DNA of 64,000 bases from assembly GCF_005311025.1 (NCBI RefSeq), contig NZ_CP031747.1, forward strand, positions 2,106,954 to 2,170,953. Reading direction: 5' to 3'. The notes beneath the pieces were generated by a model that saw only the letters and a list, made by a program, of their open reading frames with translations, had not been told where the DNA came from and did no database searches. Of the stretch, positions 1-9,846 are shown in pieces; positions within the stretch are counted from its first letter, which is position 1; every line of letters starts with the position of its first letter. This DNA comes from Alcaligenes faecalis (GTDB taxonomy: Bacteria; Pseudomonadota; Gammaproteobacteria; Burkholderiales; Burkholderiaceae_B). The position numbers and the translations under genes are program-made.

Positions 1-281
1 AACCCTTGAGCGAAGCGCAGTTATCCTGCTTTTTCAAGACCTTGCGCCTGTTTGGCATCGGTCTGTCCTGGGGTGGGTTCGAGAGTCTGGCTTTGCCCAT
101 GGAGATGCCCAAACGCAATGGGGAAGCCTTGTTCGGGGAAGGGCAGTTATTGCGTTTGCATGTGGGGTTGGAAGAGCCCCAGCACTTGCAGCAAGACCTG
201 GAACAGGCTTTGGACGCGGCTTATTCGCTCAACACGTCCAGAAGCACAAGTGGGCTGCGTTTAGTTGCCCAGCAGGCTTAA
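1..281 (+). CDS. metC: Cystathionine beta-lyase-like PLP enzyme (C-terminal end)
   Basis: Only the last 93 or so codons are inside the window; the frame is open to the left edge. The segment FGIGLSWGGFESL followed by LLRLHVGLEEP is the typical C-terminal signature of the Cys/Met-metabolism PLP-dependent family, where the Ser-Trp-Gly-Gly stretch lines the substrate site. The GLSWGGFESL form fits cystathionine beta-lyase (cystathionine to homocysteine, pyruvate and ammonia) better than the gamma-synthases, but the lysine-bearing part is outside the window. Its stop codon overlaps by about 20 bases the end of the convergent hypothetical gene. Confidence 0.8.
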   Translation, partial: PLSEAQLSCFFKTLRLFGIGLSWGGFESLALPMEMPKRNGEALFGEGQLLRLHVGLEEPQHLQQDLEQALDAAYSLNTSRSTSGLRLVAQQA

Positions 282-734
282 CTGCTGGTTTTCCTGCCTG
301 GCGATCAGGCGACGCGTCTGTTCTTCACTGATGTCCAGGCTGGGATCATCCAAAGAAGGTTGAGCGGGGCTGGAGATGCTTTCTGCAATCCGGTTCCAGC
401 GCAGTCCCAGTTTGCTGGGTTTGGCCGGGCGGCGACGGCTGCGCGGGGCGGTTTCGTGCTGGTCAGGCGAGTACTGGGTCAGATCAAACTGGCCTGTGAC
501 GATCCCAACTTGCTTGAGCAGAACCATGGCCTGCAAGGGGCTCTTGAAACTGCGCGGATCTTTGCTGCGGGCTGTAACCAGCACGGCCTGACCGGCACGC
601 GTGGCCACTTGTACAAAAAAATGATTGCCTTGTCCTTTGATGGACACACCTAAAATCCCCCCGGCTTGCGTGGCGGCACGCAGCTGCTGCAGGGTAAAGG
701 TGACGATTGCGCCTTGACAGGGCAAAGAGGACAT
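261..734 (-). CDS. Hypothetical protein of a plasmid/ICE-associated family
   Basis: 157 residues. The N-terminal half (about residues 11-85) reads TFTLQQLRAA, GGILGVSIKG, VLVTARSKDPRSF and IVTGQFDLTQY. This pattern resembles small uncharacterised proteins that I recall from conjugative plasmids and integrative elements, sometimes beside a toxin gene. The middle is basic (PRSRRRPAKPSK) and the C-terminus is charged and probably helical. No toxin partner is visible here and no function can be assigned. It is convergent with metC, overlapping its 3' end. The ATG start at 734 has only a weak ribosome binding site, but no better in-frame start was seen. Confidence 0.6.
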   Translation of the reverse strand: MSSLPCQGAIVTFTLQQLRAATQAGGILGVSIKGQGNHFFVQVATRAGQAVLVTARSKDPRSFKSPLQAMVLLKQVGIVTGQFDLTQYSPDQHETAPRSRRRPAKPSKLGLRWNRIAESISSPAQPSLDDPSLDISEEQTRRLIARQENQQLSLLGN

Positions 735-741
735 AAATTAG

Positions 742-772
742 CGCTCAATAAAGAAAGCCCGCCGTTGCGGGC
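742..772 (-). terminator. Rho-independent terminator of the NUDIX operon
   Basis: Read on the minus strand there is a 7-bp GC-rich stem (AGCCCGC / GCGGGCT, plus coordinates 755-772) with a 4-base loop, followed by a T-rich run (TTTCTTTATT). It lies downstream of the NUDIX gene. A second perfect hairpin (GTCCCC / GGGGAC, 792-808) lies just upstream without a T-run. Confidence 0.65.
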
Positions 773-891
773 TGGTCGGGCAAATAGCTGCGTCCCCAAA
801 GAGGGGACTCAAGGGCGACATTATGCCAAAAAATAGGCGGTTCGTGGCTTGGACGGCACAAGACGGAAGGACGTCTTGTGCAAGCTGCAGC

Positions 892-1305
892 TCAGGCGGC
901 GGCCTGGGCACATAGGCGCGGCAGAATGTGATTAGCCAGCAAGGGGGCTAGCGTCAGCGAGCGGATTTCTTGCGGACTGACCCAGCGCGCTTCTTCCAGC
1001 TCGGCGGCGGCCTGGATTTCCCGGTTTACCGTCAAAGTGAAAACGTGGGCATGAACCACGTGGCCAGGTTCATTGGCGGCGGGGCTTTCAAAGTATGCTT
1101 CGTAGCGGGCAGAGGCGGTTTCTTCCGCTGTCAGGCCCAGCTCTTCGTCCAGTTCGCGTTGCAGGGCTTGCAAGGGCGTTTCACCTGCTTCCAGCTTGCC
1201 GCCTGCCTGCATGTAATAGGCGCTGCCACGTTTGCGGACCAGGAGAATTTGGCCTTCAGAGTTGGTGATGTAGGCGGCAGCCAGCAAGATAACAGGATTG
1301 GACAT
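892..1305 (-). CDS. NUDIX hydrolase
   Basis: About 137 residues from the ATG at 1305; the frame is open further upstream, but the region before MSNPVILLAAAYI does not look like protein. A complete Nudix box is present (G-x5-E-x7-REL-x-EELGL, beginning GKLEAGETP), which coordinates the divalent metal for cleaving nucleoside diphosphates linked to another moiety. The domain fills the protein. Substrate cannot be told from sequence; family members hydrolyse (d)NTPs, ADP-ribose or similar. It is the last gene of a minus-strand group behind the DUF454 gene and is followed by a terminator. Confidence 0.85.
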   Translation of the reverse strand: MSNPVILLAAAYITNSEGQILLVRKRGSAYYMQAGGKLEAGETPLQALQRELDEELGLTAEETASARYEAYFESPAANEPGHVVHAHVFTLTVNREIQAAAELEEARWVSPQEIRSLTLAPLLANHILPRLCAQAAA

Positions 1306-1351
1306 AGGTGTTTCAAGCAAAAAGGGACAAGCCAGGATCGGTTCAAGCAGG

Positions 1352-1741
1352 CTATTTTTGCACAGGCTCGGAAGGGGTGTCATCCAGGGTTTTGGCACGC
1401 AGCAAATAGCGGGTGGCGAAAATGCCCGGAATCAAGAGCCCGAGTCGATACCAGCCCAAGTGACTGGTCAGCCAGGCCGAGACGGCCAGCGACAGCCACA
1501 ACATGATCAGCGCCCGGCGTTTGGCCTGGCGGGTCAAGCCCTGGCCGTTCTCCCAATTTCGCAGGTATGGGCCCAGATGGCGTTGATCCAGCAGCCATTG
1601 ATGAAAGCGGGGGGAGCTACGGGAAAAGCACCACGCGGCCAATAGTACAAATGGCGTGGTAGGCAGCAAGGGTAAAACAGCGCCGGCAATCGCCAGCGCC
1701 ACACAAATCCACCCGGCAAACAACAGGGCGTAACGCATCAT
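1352..1741 (-). CDS. DUF454 (YbaN-like) inner membrane protein
   Basis: 129 residues with three to four hydrophobic segments: residues about 5-22 (FAGWICVALAIAGAVLPLLP), 25-40, and a pair near 78-115. The early LPLLPTTPFVLLAAWCFSRSSPRFHQWLL stretch with F-RSSPR is the hallmark of DUF454/YbaN small inner membrane proteins. Function is unknown for the family. It starts two bases after the stop codon of the AhpD-like gene, so the two are surely co-transcribed. Two adjacent ATG codons (1741 and 1738) could serve as start. Confidence 0.8.
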   Translation of the reverse strand: MMRYALLFAGWICVALAIAGAVLPLLPTTPFVLLAAWCFSRSSPRFHQWLLDQRHLGPYLRNWENGQGLTRQAKRRALIMLWLSLAVSAWLTSHLGWYRLGLLIPGIFATRYLLRAKTLDDTPSEPVQK

Positions 1742-1743
1742 GT

Positions 1744-2334
1744 TTAGCGGGGAACGCGTCCCAGCATGTAGAACTCGTCATTGCAGCGCATGGACATGAA
1801 GTTGGCCATGCGGTTACTCAGGCCAAAAAAGGCACTGATGCCGGCAATATCCCAGGCGTCCTCGTCGCTGAAACCGTGCTCGTGCAGGGCCTGGAAGTCG
1901 GCGTCTTCAATCTCCTGAGCGTTTTGCGAGACTTTCATGGCAAAGCTCAGCATGGCTTTTTGGCGTGCCGGAATATCGGCCTTGCGCCAGTTCACGGCAA
2001 CCTGGTCTGCCACTAGGGGATTCTTGGCGCGGATGCGCAAGATGGCACCGTGGGCAATCACGCAGTAATGACACTGATTGGCAGCGGAGGTGGCCACCAC
2101 AATCATTTCCCGGTCTGCATGGCTCAAACCACTGGGCTTTTCCATCAGCGCGTCGTGATAGGCAAAAAAAGCGCGGAATTCGTCAGGACGGTGGGCCAGA
2201 GCCAGAAACACATTCGGAATAAAACCGGATTTTTCCTGCACGGCTTCAATTCGACTGCGAATATCCTCGGGCATTTCGGCCAGCGTGGGGACGGGATAAC
2301 GGCTGATAGCGGGTTGAGCGTGAGTCTCGGGCAT
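1744..2334 (-). CDS. Peroxidase-related AhpD/carboxymuconolactone decarboxylase-like protein
   Basis: 196 residues. The core has the AhpD-fold motif with a redox-active C-x-x-C (NQCHYCVIAHG, around residue 89) followed by the conserved His, as in alkylhydroperoxidase-like proteins. The length and the N-terminal PVPTLAEMPEDIRSRIEAVQEKSGFIPNVF fit the uncharacterised peroxidase-related enzyme subfamily. A likely role is thiol-dependent peroxide reduction, but no substrate is evident. It has a good ribosome binding site (GGAG) before the ATG and heads the minus-strand group AhpD-like, DUF454, NUDIX. It is divergent from argG. Confidence 0.82.
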   Translation of the reverse strand: MPETHAQPAISRYPVPTLAEMPEDIRSRIEAVQEKSGFIPNVFLALAHRPDEFRAFFAYHDALMEKPSGLSHADREMIVVATSAANQCHYCVIAHGAILRIRAKNPLVADQVAVNWRKADIPARQKAMLSFAMKVSQNAQEIEDADFQALHEHGFSDEDAWDIAGISAFFGLSNRMANFMSMRCNDEFYMLGRVPR

Positions 2335-2382
2335 GGCTTGTCTCCAGGTAAAAAAGGATGTTCTAGTTCATCGAGTAATTAA

Positions 2383-3846
<1,464 letters not shown>

Positions 3847-3906
3847 GACATGGCTTGCAGATCGGGGTGGCTCTGGGCAGCCCTCTTGATCTGAAGCAGC
3901 AGTATC

Positions 3907-3951
3907 AAAACACCCTAATATCGGATGCAACCGATATTGGGGTGTTTTTTT
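3907..3951 (+). terminator. Rho-independent terminator of argG
   Basis: A long inverted repeat AAAACACCCTAATATCGG / CCGATATTGGGGTGTTTT (one mismatch) with a 6-base loop, ending in a run of seven T. It lies about 60 bases after the argG stop. Confidence 0.9.
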
Positions 3952-4099
3952 ATGGGATGGGCCTAGCGTTCTTGAACGGCTTTGCTTAATGCTGTCAGTG
4001 TTTGCTACAGCCTTGAGCTAGCAAAGAGGGACCTATGGTCAACTTGGTTTGACGAGACCATCAAGGCCAAGCAGCCGTTGGTGTACGCCGTGCATCCAA

Positions 4100-4933
4100 T
4101 CAGTCGATCAGTTTCCCGCTTGGCTCATGGAAGGCGAAGGGGCCGTCGAATTGGCCGACGGTGGCAGTATGGGTCACGATCTGGCCAAGGCTGTCCAGCG
4201 CATGAACGGCATAGCCGGGCGGTTCCAGTGTCCAGGCCGACGCTGCGTCTTCAGCCAGATCCAGACAGACTTGATGCGCCACCGATGGGGCGGTGCTGGC
4301 AATGGTGCCGCCAAAACGGATCTGGATATTGCGATGCAAATGCCCGCTGATCACACGTTCGATATTGCTGTGTCGGCGCACAATCGCTTCCAGTTGTTCC
4401 GCTCCTTGCAGCAGGCCTATCTTGTCCATATGGCCGATCAAGGTGTTGAAAGGAGGGTGATGCAGGGCAATGATGGTGGGGCGCTCAGGCTGTTGGGCCA
4501 GCTCGGTACGTAACCAGTCCAGTTGTTCCTGATCCAGACTGCCCGCGCTGGCTCCCAATACCGCACTGTCCAGGGCCAGCAGTCTAAGCTCTCCAATGTC
4601 CACGCTGTAGCAAACGGGCCCGGCCTTACCCAGATAGGTATGCTCGGGAAAGCTCTCGCGCAGTTGCTGGCGGTCATCATGGTTGCCCGGCAACAAATAC
4701 ACCGGGATGGAGCCCAGCGGTGCCAGCAAGCGGCGCAAGTGCGCATACTCCTGTGGTCGACCAAAGTCGGTCAGATCGCCCGTCAACACCAGGGCATCCG
4801 GTTTCTGTGGCAGGGCTAGAGCGTGGTTGATGGCGTCCTGCAGATAGGGGGCGGTATTCAGACGGCCATAAGCCAGCCGACCTTCTTCCCGAATATGCGG
4901 GTCCGTCATTTGAATCAGTAATGTTTTCAGCAT
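4100..4933 (-). CDS. GpdQ-like metallophosphodiesterase
   Basis: 277 residues with all blocks of the calcineurin-like class III phosphodiesterases: D-x-H (MTDPHIREEG, residues 10-13), GDLTDFGRPQEY, GNHDD, HHPP and GHLH, which together bind two metal ions. The length and the GRPQEY form match GpdQ, a glycerophosphodiesterase, rather than CpdA alone, though cyclic nucleotide hydrolysis cannot be excluded. No signal peptide, so it is cytoplasmic. It is the last gene of the LacI-controlled transporter operon, 15 bases after the ATPase gene, suggesting that it cleaves the imported compound. Confidence 0.85.
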   Translation of the reverse strand: MLKTLLIQMTDPHIREEGRLAYGRLNTAPYLQDAINHALALPQKPDALVLTGDLTDFGRPQEYAHLRRLLAPLGSIPVYLLPGNHDDRQQLRESFPEHTYLGKAGPVCYSVDIGELRLLALDSAVLGASAGSLDQEQLDWLRTELAQQPERPTIIALHHPPFNTLIGHMDKIGLLQGAEQLEAIVRRHSNIERVISGHLHRNIQIRFGGTIASTAPSVAHQVCLDLAEDAASAWTLEPPGYAVHALDSLGQIVTHTATVGQFDGPFAFHEPSGKLID

Positions 4934-4948
4934 CGTTATCCGCTTGCG

Positions 4949-6013
4949 TTAAGAGAGTGGCACGGTACCGGGCATCAGCTTGCCGGGGTTGATGTGAATT
5001 CCCACTGTACTGCCAAGGACGGCTCCGTGATCACGGTCTACCTCGGCAATCAGAGGGGCTTGTCCGTCCACGTCCAGGGTCAGTTGCACCCGTCCGCCCA
5101 TGAAACTGCGTTGTCGCACTTTGGCACGTGCCCAGCCGCTGGGTGTATCCATGCAAACGCTGATGTCCTCCGGGCGAACCAGCAACTCCTGCGCCCCGCG
5201 CAAGGTCTCGGGGCAAGTCAGGCTCAGGTCTGCCAGACGGATTTCGTTATTGAGCAGGCTTTGTTCGCTGCGTTGCAGGACGTTGACCCGCCCGAGGAAG
5301 GTAGCGACAAAAGGGTGGGCCGGATGGCGGTACAGGCTTTCGCCATCGCCAATCTGAATGATGCGGCCTTCGTGCATGACGGCCAGACGGTCGGCAATGG
5401 CAAACGCTTCCTGCTGATCGTGGGTCACATGAATGGCCGTGATACGCAGGCGTCGCAGCAGCTCGGCCAGCTCGTCGCGCAAGGAGACTTTCAGCTTGGC
5501 ATCCAGGGCGGCCAGCGGCTCGTCCAGCAGCAGAACGCGGGGTTGATTGGCAATGGCACGTGCGATGGCAACTCGTTGTCGTTGCCCACCCGACAAGGCG
5601 GAGGGCTGGCGTTTTTCCATACCGTTCAAGCGCATCAGATCGACCAGCTCACCCACCAGTTTTTGGCGTGCGGCCAGATCCATTCCCTTGATCTTCGGGC
5701 CATAGCCGATATTGGCTTCCACCGTCATGTTCGGGAACAGGGCGTAATGTTGAAACACCATGCCGACCTCACGCTTTTCAATCGGCAGATGGGTGACGTC
5801 CTGGCCGTCGAACAGAATGCGGCTGCCGGCATCGGGCATTTCCAGACCGGCGATCAGTCGCAGCAAGGTGGTCTTGCCGCATCCCGAGGGCCCCAGCAAA
5901 GCCATGACTTCACCGGGGGCGATGTCCAGGGTGCTGGGATGCAATCCCCGTGTGCCATCAGCATAGGTTTTGGCGCAGTGTTCGATACGCACCGGTATGT
6001 GTTTATTTTCCAT
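4949..6013 (-). CDS. ABC transporter ATP-binding protein
   Basis: 354 residues. The ATPase domain (about 1-235) shows Walker A GPSGCGKTTL, signature LSGGQRQRVAIARA, Walker B LLLDEP and the switch His in THDQQEAFAIADR. The C-terminal part (about 270-350, LLVRPEDISVCMD) is a TOBE-type domain as in spermidine/putrescine, iron(III) and sn-glycerol-3-phosphate importers. Its start overlaps the end of the upstream permease gene by 11 bases. It powers the importer formed with the two permeases and the binding protein of this operon. Confidence 0.93.
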   Translation of the reverse strand: MENKHIPVRIEHCAKTYADGTRGLHPSTLDIAPGEVMALLGPSGCGKTTLLRLIAGLEMPDAGSRILFDGQDVTHLPIEKREVGMVFQHYALFPNMTVEANIGYGPKIKGMDLAARQKLVGELVDLMRLNGMEKRQPSALSGGQRQRVAIARAIANQPRVLLLDEPLAALDAKLKVSLRDELAELLRRLRITAIHVTHDQQEAFAIADRLAVMHEGRIIQIGDGESLYRHPAHPFVATFLGRVNVLQRSEQSLLNNEIRLADLSLTCPETLRGAQELLVRPEDISVCMDTPSGWARAKVRQRSFMGGRVQLTLDVDGQAPLIAEVDRDHGAVLGSTVGIHINPGKLMPGTVPLS

Positions 6014-6815
6014 AGTGTTTCTCCAGCAAGCGCGCCAAGGTCTGCAGCCCCCACAGCACGGGCAAGATGACGAGCATGAAAATCAGCGTATAGGCCGAGC
6101 CCACCTCGATACGCATGGACGCATAGCTATCAGCCAGCCCCACGGGCAAGGTGCGGGTCAGTGGCGTATGCAGCATCCAGGTCAGGTTGAACTCGCCTAG
6201 CGACAAGGTGAAGACCATCAGGCTGCCAGCCACAATCGCAGGCAGGATGGCCGGCAGCAGGATGCCGAAAAAGATTTGCGTAAAGCTGGCTCCCAGCGAG
6301 CGGGCCGCTTCTTCCAGATCGATCAGGCTGCGTTTTTGCAGAGCTGCTGTGGTCGTACGCACCATAAAGGGCAGGGTGAACACAATGTGGCCCACCAGAA
6401 TGAACCAGAAGCTTTGACGAAAGCCTTGCAAGGAGCCATAGGCCAGCAGCAGGGCCAGGGCCGAGGCCATGCCGGGGACCGCCACTGGCAAGGTCAGCAG
6501 TTCTTCAAAGCTGCGTGCCAGACGGGAGCGGCTGCGTGCCAGGGCATAGGCACAGGGGACGCCCAGCACAATGACAGCCAGCACACAAAGCAGCGCCAGC
6601 TGCAGGGATAGCCAGACTGTGCTGCCGTAGTTGGCCCAGACTTGCTCCACCCATTTCAGGGTCAGGCCACTTTTCAGTCCGATACGATAATTGTTGACCA
6701 GCCCGGCCAGCACGGAAACCAGAATGGGGCCGAGCAGGAACAGCACGGTCAGTCCGGTGACAGCCAGAAGCAGGGGGGCAGGGCGATGGGGGTTTGAAGC
6801 CGTTTTCAGTGTCAT
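6003..6815 (-). CDS. ABC transporter permease (second)
   Basis: 270 residues, about six transmembrane segments, with the EAA loop as EEAARSLGASFTQIFFGILLPAILPAI near residue 180, which docks on the ATPase. It belongs to the PotC/UgpE-like binding-protein-dependent permease family. It follows the other permease gene by 7 bases and overlaps the ATPase start, so it is translationally coupled. Confidence 0.92.
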   Translation of the reverse strand: MTLKTASNPHRPAPLLLAVTGLTVLFLLGPILVSVLAGLVNNYRIGLKSGLTLKWVEQVWANYGSTVWLSLQLALLCVLAVIVLGVPCAYALARSRSRLARSFEELLTLPVAVPGMASALALLLAYGSLQGFRQSFWFILVGHIVFTLPFMVRTTTAALQKRSLIDLEEAARSLGASFTQIFFGILLPAILPAIVAGSLMVFTLSLGEFNLTWMLHTPLTRTLPVGLADSYASMRIEVGSAYTLIFMLVILPVLWGLQTLARLLEKHYGK

Positions 6816-6822
6816 GGTGCCC

Positions 6823-7629
6823 TCAAATAACGACCGAGGGATCGCGGACCAGACGCCGGGCCAGCCACAAGGTAAACCATGTCAGCAGCCCCAGGGAAAT
6901 GGACAAGCTGGCCGCCAGGGTGAAATTCGCATAGTTGGTAAATTCGTTATAGATCGTGATGGGCAGCACTTCGTAGCGGCTGGACAGGGTGAAGGCCGTA
7001 CCGAAAGCGCCCATGGAGGTGGCAAAAACAATGGCACCGCAAGACAGGGACGTGGGAGCCAGTTCCGGTATCCAGACATCTCTGGCAATGTCCCAGCGTG
7101 TGGCTCCACAGGAGCGCGCGGCTTCCTCCAGATTGCGGTCTATGGATTCGGCGGCTGCGGTGTAAGTAGCAATGGCGCGGGGCAGGGAAAAGTACAGATA
7201 GGCCAGAAACAAACCCAGCAGGCCGTAGGCAAAGGTCACTCGCCCCAGGCCCAGATTCTGGCTGATCTGGGCCAGCAGCCCCTGCCGACCACCCAGCAAG
7301 ATAATGAAAAAACCCACGATGACGCCAGGAAAGGACAGGGGCAACGTCATCAGGGAGAGCAGCAGGCGCTTGGCCGGCACGTGATAGCGAGCCATCACGA
7401 TACCGACCATGGCACCCAGCACCAAGGTGGCCAGGGTCACGATGGCGGACAGGAGCAGCGTTTGCAGCAAGGCCTGCAAGTACCGTCCTGATGTCAGCAC
7501 GACCCAGTAGGTGTGCATGCCTTCTTGTGCGGGCAGGGCCAGAAGCTGTACCGCAGGCAAGAGCCAGAAGGCGGCAAAGAAAGCGACGGCAGGGGCCGAG
7601 CACAAGGGCAGCAGGTATTTGCGTTGCAT
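6823..7629 (-). CDS. ABC transporter permease (first)
   Basis: 268 residues with about six membrane segments. The EAA loop is LEEAARSCGATRWDIARDVWIPELAPTSL near residue 165. It belongs to the PotB/UgpA-like permeases and forms the heterodimeric channel with its downstream neighbour. It lies 22 bases after the binding-protein gene. The substrate is not defined by its sequence. Confidence 0.92.
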   Translation of the reverse strand: MQRKYLLPLCSAPAVAFFAAFWLLPAVQLLALPAQEGMHTYWVVLTSGRYLQALLQTLLLSAIVTLATLVLGAMVGIVMARYHVPAKRLLLSLMTLPLSFPGVIVGFFIILLGGRQGLLAQISQNLGLGRVTFAYGLLGLFLAYLYFSLPRAIATYTAAAESIDRNLEEAARSCGATRWDIARDVWIPELAPTSLSCGAIVFATSMGAFGTAFTLSSRYEVLPITIYNEFTNYANFTLAASLSISLGLLTWFTLWLARRLVRDPSVVI

Positions 7630-7651
7630 ACGCTAACTCCACATGGACCGC

Positions 7652-8668
7652 TTAGCGGACCTCTGCCAGATAACGCTCGGCAAAGGGTTTCTGACCCTGT
7701 GCCATGCGCTCATAGTCAATGGCCTTGGCACGTGCGTATTCGCTGTCGGGCAGGAAGCGCGACTGGGCTTCCTTGCTGACGGCGCTGCTGCGAACCGGGC
7801 GCAGGAAAGCATTGGCCCAGATGGACTGCCCTTGCTCGGACAGCACAAAATCCAGCACCTTGCGTCCCTGTTCGGTGTGTGGAGCCTTGTTGACCAGGGA
7901 CATCACATACGGCACCACAATCGTGCCTTCCTGGGGGATCACGAAAGCGACGTCCTCGCCGTCCTTGTACTGAGCGCGGTAGGCGCTGAAGTCATAGTCC
8001 AGCAAGATGGGGATTTCGCCGGAAATCAGGCGGGCATAGGCGGTTTGCTTGGGAACAATGGGGTTGTTCTTTTGCAGGGCCTTGAACCAGTTGATGGCGG
8101 GATCAAAGTTGTCCATATTGCCGCCCAGGGCTTCGTTGATGGCAACGGCACCCACGTAGCCCACGAAGGCCGATGAGGGGTCCAGATACCCGACCAGGCC
8201 TTTGTATTCGGGCTTGAGCAGGTCGTGCCAGGAGGCAGGCACCGGCACATTGCCCAGGGCCGACTTGTTCACCATGATGCCCATGGTGCCGGAGTGGATT
8301 GCAAACCAATGGCCTTGCGGGTCTTTCAGCCCTTCGGGAATCTGTTCCCAGCCCTGGGGTTTGTAGGCCTGGGTCACGCCTTCTTTCTGGGCCTGAATGG
8401 CAAAGGTGATGCCCAGATAGGTCACGTCGGCGACCGGATTGGCGGACTCGGCAACCAGCTGGGCCAGGGACTGGCCGGAGTTCTTGTTGTCGGGCGGGAC
8501 GGTAATGCCGGTGTGTGCCTTGATGGCCTCGATCTGGCTGGCCCAGTCGGCCCATTCTGGTGGACAGTTGTAGCAAATGGCGGTTTGCGCGGCAGCCGCG
8601 CTTCCCACTGTCATCAGGGCCAGAGGCAGTGCCAGGTGGCAAGCCAATGTGCTCAGCATATGTTTCAT
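7652..8668 (-). CDS. Periplasmic substrate-binding protein of an ABC importer
   Basis: 338 residues. A Sec signal peptide spans roughly 1-26 (MKHMLSTLACHLALPLALM, cleavage near AAA-Q). The mature protein begins QTAICYNCPPEWADW, with two cysteines close together, then shows the family-1/8-like binding-protein pattern (SGTMGIMVNK, ASWHDLLKPEYKG, GYLDPSSAFVGY). It resembles the polyamine/iron/phosphonate type of extracellular solute-binding proteins. The ligand is not identifiable, but the co-transcribed GpdQ-like phosphodiesterase suggests a phosphodiester or related organophosphate. An ATG at 8659 is an alternative start. Confidence 0.88.
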   Translation of the reverse strand: MKHMLSTLACHLALPLALMTVGSAAAAQTAICYNCPPEWADWASQIEAIKAHTGITVPPDNKNSGQSLAQLVAESANPVADVTYLGITFAIQAQKEGVTQAYKPQGWEQIPEGLKDPQGHWFAIHSGTMGIMVNKSALGNVPVPASWHDLLKPEYKGLVGYLDPSSAFVGYVGAVAINEALGGNMDNFDPAINWFKALQKNNPIVPKQTAYARLISGEIPILLDYDFSAYRAQYKDGEDVAFVIPQEGTIVVPYVMSLVNKAPHTEQGRKVLDFVLSEQGQSIWANAFLRPVRSSAVSKEAQSRFLPDSEYARAKAIDYERMAQGQKPFAERYLAEVR

Positions 8669-8732
8669 GGTTGATCACTCCAGTCAATAAGTGGTGTCAG
8701 GCAAAAGCCGGGATTGGCTTGAACGCAGGGGG

Positions 8733-8749
8733 GCGGGAGCGGGTCCCGC
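8733..8749 (-). other. Hairpin between the regulator and binding-protein genes
   Basis: A perfect GCGGGA-gcggg-TCCCGC stem-loop in the 95-base gap. No T-run follows on the minus strand, so it may stabilise or process the mRNA and set the binding protein apart from the regulator in expression level. Confidence 0.35.
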
Positions 8750-8763
8750 AGAGGAAAGGGGCT

Positions 8764-9828
8764 TCATCCTGGATGCGCCCGTGGTGAACAAGGGGCAGGG
8801 GCGCAGGACTCGCCCGGGTTGAAGGTGTAGGGCAGCAGAACCGAGGCCTGCGCGGGAACTGTTTTCTGCTGGGCTACCGCCTCCAGCAGCAGGCCGATGC
8901 ACTGGCGACCAATTTCTTCATTGGGCTGTGCGATGGTGGCCGGGCGTGGAAACAGTTCAGCGCCCAGGGCGATGCCGTCAAAGCCGATCACGCTGATATC
9001 GTTGGGAACCTGCAGGCCAATCTGCTGTGCCGTGCGCAGACAGCGAATGGCAATCAGATCGTTGGAGCCAATCATGGCTGTGGGGCGTTCCGGTTGGCGT
9101 AAGAGTCGGGCGACGCTGGCAAGATGCACGTCCTCAGAAGACGGTGCTTGCTCTTGCTCTCCTTGATCCATGAAAGGCACTTCCAGCAGTGGCATGGGCA
9201 CCAGGCCAGCCTTGTCCATTCCTTTCAGATAGCCACGGCTGCGTTGCTGGGCGCGATCAGACACGTGCAGATGACCGCTTACCATGGCAATGCGGCGATG
9301 CCCTTGCCTTGCCAAGTGGCTGATCAATTCAATCATGGCCTGCTCGCCGTTGACGGTGACGCAAGGATGCTCGGGATGCAGGTTGTACGCCAGTACGTAG
9401 GGACAGCGTGTCTTGTTCAGCCGACCTAAAGCAGGAGAGTGAGCCGGGTTGGAGACCACCAGCACAATGCCTTCCACATTACTGGCCAGGAGCAAGGCCA
9501 CTGCCTGGGATTCACGTTCCAGGTGGTAGTCGGTAAAGAAGGGCAGGATGGCATAGCCGCCGCGGGCTGCGGTATCGGCGATGCCCTTCAGGCACTCGGC
9601 AAAGACGGGGTTGAGCAAGGTCGGCAAGACCACGCCGATGACTCGGCTGCGCTGGCTGCGCAGACTGCGTGCCGAGGCATTGGGCTCATAAGCCAGTGCG
9701 TCGATCGCGGCTTGCACGCGCAGGCGGGTTTTCTCACCCACCTTTTCCGGCTCATTGAGCACGCGCGAGACCGTAGCAACCGATACCTGTGCTGCTCTGG
9801 CGACATCCAGTATTCCTATGTTGGCCAT
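8764..9828 (-). CDS. LacI/GalR-family transcriptional regulator
   Basis: 354 residues. The N-terminal helix-turn-helix (IGILDVARAAQVSVATVSRVLN, residues 4-25) and hinge helix (ASARSLRSQRSRVIGVVLP) are classic LacI family, followed by a periplasmic-binding-like effector domain (VIGFDGIALGAELFPRPATIAQP). It is the first gene of the minus-strand operon whose remaining genes encode a complete importer and a phosphodiesterase. A perfect family operator sits 18 bases upstream of its start, so it probably represses its own operon and is released by a ligand. Confidence 0.93.
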   Translation of the reverse strand: MANIGILDVARAAQVSVATVSRVLNEPEKVGEKTRLRVQAAIDALAYEPNASARSLRSQRSRVIGVVLPTLLNPVFAECLKGIADTAARGGYAILPFFTDYHLERESQAVALLLASNVEGIVLVVSNPAHSPALGRLNKTRCPYVLAYNLHPEHPCVTVNGEQAMIELISHLARQGHRRIAMVSGHLHVSDRAQQRSRGYLKGMDKAGLVPMPLLEVPFMDQGEQEQAPSSEDVHLASVARLLRQPERPTAMIGSNDLIAIRCLRTAQQIGLQVPNDISVIGFDGIALGAELFPRPATIAQPNEEIGRQCIGLLLEAVAQQKTVPAQASVLLPYTFNPGESCAPAPCSPRAHPG

Positions 9829-9846
9829 GACACCCAGCCGTCAAAA

